Shown in pieces: positions 62,169 to 64,000 of a DNA stretch of 64,000 nucleotides (the stretch's first letter is position 1; every line of letters starts with the position of its first letter). Position numbers and translations under genes: made by a program. This DNA is from an uncultured Peptococcaceae bacterium. Lineage in GTDB: Bacteria; Bacillota; Peptococcia; Peptococcales; Peptococcaceae. The DNA is taken from NCBI GenBank assembly GCA_910585405.1, contig CAJUDO010000016.1:1-64000 (forward strand). The letters are read 5' to 3'. Under the pieces are notes generated by a model. It saw only the letters and a program-made list of their open reading frames with translations, did not search any database and had not been told where the DNA came from.

Positions 62169-62204
62169 CAGAGCAGCACCCATCCGCAAATGAACGCCGC
62201 TCTG
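62169..62204 (-). terminator. Terminator of valS
   Basis: CAGAGCAGC (62169-62177) pairs with GCCGCTCTG (62196-62204), with one wobble in the minus-strand RNA, followed by TGATTTTG. Confidence 0.65.
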
Positions 62205-62244
62205 CACATGCTAAGCCATTCCGTTTGGAAAAAGTACGCCCGAC

Positions 62245-64000
62245 CTATTTCCGATAACTGTCCAGACGGCTGACCAAAGCTGCCTTGGTATCCTCATATT
62301 TGGCCAGCTTTTCTTTTTCACCGGCAATGACCTCCGCCGGCGCTTTGGCCACAAATCCAGCATTGTTCAGTTTCTTTTCCAAACGCTCAATTTCCTTATT
62401 CATCTTTTCTACTTCTTTTTCCAGACGGGCAATCTCCTTGTCCATATCAATCAAGCCTTTTAGTGGCAGGAACAGCTCAATGCCCTGCACCACCGCCGTC
62501 ACAGCCTGCTCCGGTTTCTCAGCCAGACTCAATACCAAATCCAACTGCTCCAGATTGGCCAGATTTTTGATATACGGCGCTGTACCTTGCAGCATCGTCA
62601 AAAATTCCTCCTTGTTGGCCGCAATCACGCAATCCGCTTTCTTTCCTGGCGGTACATTCATTTCACTGCGCATGTTGCGGATAGCGCGAATGATATCCAT
62701 GACCACATTCATCTGCCCTTCAATGTCCCCAGAGATTTTCGCATCATCCACCTGCGGCCACTGGGTCAGCATAATGGTTTCCCCTTCATGGGGCAGATGC
62801 TGCCAGATTTCTTCCGTGATAAAGGGCATAAAGGGATGGAGTAAAATCATGGTGTCGCGCAGTACCGCAGCAATCACCTGCTGCGCAGTGCGGCGGCTGA
62901 CCTCTGTCTCCTTCCCATACAAACGGGGCTTCACAATCTCAATATACCAGTCGCAGAATTCATTCCAGATAAAATCATACAGCGTATTGGCTGCGCCGCC
63001 CAAATCATAACTCTCCAGACGGTTGGTCACATCCTTAGCGACAGAATGGAAACGGCTGATAATCCACTGATCCGCCGTGGTATACTGCAGCGTTTCCTCC
63101 GCCATCGGCTGATAATCCTCCAGATTCATGAGGACAAACCGTGTCGCATTCCAGATCTTATTGCAGAAATTCCGCGCCGCCTCCAAACGCTCCGTCTGGA
63201 AACGCAGATCATTGCCCGGCGTATTGCCTGTAATCAGCATAAACCGCAGCGTATCAGCGCCATACTGCTCAATCACCTGCAGCGGGTCGATGCCGTTGCC
63301 CAGAGATTTGCTCATCTTGCGTCCCTGGCTGTCCAATACCAGACCATGAATCAAAACATCATGGAACGGCGATTGCCCTGTGAACTCCAAGGCGTCAAAG
63401 AGCATCCGTGCTACCCAGAAGAAAATGATATCCCGTCCTGTCACCAACAGACTGGTAGGATAAAACATCTCCAACTCCTTCGTTTTCTCCGGCCATCCCA
63501 TGGTCGAGAAGGGCCATAAGCCGGAGCTGAACCAAGTATCCAGCACATCGGGATCCTGCTCCACATTTTTAGAGCCGCATTTGGTACAGGTATCAATATC
63601 CGTGGTGCTGCACATCACCTCGCCGCAGTCCCTGCAATACCACACCGGAATGCGGTGTCCCCACCACAGCTGACGGGAAATACACCAGTCGCGGATATTC
63701 TCCAGCCAGCCCAGATAAATCTTGGTGAACCTTTCCGGCACAAAATTCACTGCACCAGTGTGGGCTGCTTCGATGGCCGGCTTGGCCAACGGCTCCATCT
63801 TGACGAACCACTGCTTGCTCACCAGCGGCTCGATTACCGTATGACAGCGGTAGCAATGTCCCACCGAGTTGTTATGGTCCTCAATCTTTGTGAGTACGCC
63901 GCTCTCCGTCAAATCGGCCACCAGCTGCTTGCGGCATTCATAGCGGTCCATACCGGCATATTTTCCGGCCAGCTCATTCATTTTCCCCTGCTTGTCAATG
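62245..64000 (-). CDS. valS: Valyl-tRNA synthetase, C-terminal two thirds (cut by right edge)
   Basis: The frame continues through the right edge (upstream codons read I-D-K-Q-G-K), so the ATG at 63981 is internal and the 5' end with the HIGH motif lies outside. About 585 residues are visible. These include part of the editing domain, the KMSKS motif (RKMSKSLGNGIDPL), the anticodon-binding domain (RFQTERLEAARNFCNKIWNA) and the C-terminal coiled coil (EIARLEKEVEKMNKEIERLE). It charges tRNA-Val with valine and edits threonine. Confidence 0.97.
   Translation of the reverse strand, partial: IDKQGKMNELAGKYAGMDRYECRKQLVADLTESGVLTKIEDHNNSVGHCYRCHTVIEPLVSKQWFVKMEPLAKPAIEAAHTGAVNFVPERFTKIYLGWLENIRDWCISRQLWWGHRIPVWYCRDCGEVMCSTTDIDTCTKCGSKNVEQDPDVLDTWFSSGLWPFSTMGWPEKTKELEMFYPTSLLVTGRDIIFFWVARMLFDALEFTGQSPFHDVLIHGLVLDSQGRKMSKSLGNGIDPLQVIEQYGADTLRFMLITGNTPGNDLRFQTERLEAARNFCNKIWNATRFVLMNLEDYQPMAEETLQYTTADQWIISRFHSVAKDVTNRLESYDLGGAANTLYDFIWNEFCDWYIEIVKPRLYGKETEVSRRTAQQVIAAVLRDTMILLHPFMPFITEEIWQHLPHEGETIMLTQWPQVDDAKISGDIEGQMNVVMDIIRAIRNMRSEMNVPPGKKADCVIAANKEEFLTMLQGTAPYIKNLANLEQLDLVLSLAEKPEQAVTAVVQGIELFLPLKGLIDMDKEIARLEKEVEKMNKEIERLEKKLNNAGFVAKAPAEVIAGEKEKLAKYEDTKAALVSRLDSYRK

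Overview
The window is about 64 kb of a bacterial chromosome of moderate GC content. It most resembles a strictly anaerobic, low-to-mid GC Firmicute, probably class Negativicutes (moderate confidence). The evidence is strong AGGAGG ribosome binding sites, a canonical rimP-nusA-ylxR-ylxQ-infB-rbfA-nrnA-truB-ribF operon, a hybrid cluster protein gene, an HemZ-type radical SAM enzyme, a two-subunit iron-sulfur fumarase and many flavin reductases. I see no sporulation island, rRNA, insertion sequence, prophage or CRISPR array. Most genes are on the minus strand, and the right edge cuts valS.

Left part (1-16.7 kb). A 22-bp dyad array runs off the left edge. Next comes a BlaI/BlaR1 beta-lactam-sensing operon whose output gene is a lipoprotein rather than a beta-lactamase, with BlaI-type operators upstream. 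A roughly 0.9-kb gene-free stretch with short tandem repeats follows. Then come a SpoVB-like flippase, an EF-G paralogue, a LUD-domain protein, a small membrane protein with a degenerate potassium-channel pore signature, a SWIM-SNF2 helicase, a PaaI thioesterase, and a Crp/Fnr regulator divergent from hcp with a dyad between them.

Housekeeping core (16.7-27.5 kb). pnp and rpsO lie downstream of the rimP-to-ribF translation operon, whose promoter and leader hairpin can be recognised.

Accessory redox region (27.7-41.6 kb). This AT-richer segment is the most unusual part of the window. Three paralogous two-domain flavoenzymes of the 2-enoate reductase / 2,4-dienoyl-CoA reductase family surround an SLC13-like carboxylate transporter and a LysR regulator. 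All three lack the usual catalytic tyrosine of the family, with a different residue in each (Cys, Trp, Val). All three also share a non-canonical spacing of the iron-sulfur cysteines. The inference is uptake of unsaturated carboxylates and their reduction as electron sinks. A tRNA-Leu, an orphan gene and four further flavin or NAD(P)H reductases follow.

Right part (41.6-64 kb). This holds a lipid kinase, hemZ, a metallo-beta-lactamase-fold hydrolase, relA and a very large RecJ-HIRAN-RecQ-like fusion. Beyond these are fumarase, a proline symporter, a YebC-like protein lacking the usual N-terminal domain, a TrkA plus two tandem TrkH potassium uptake operon, a second LysR gene, an FMN riboswitch controlling ribU, and the 3' two thirds of valS.
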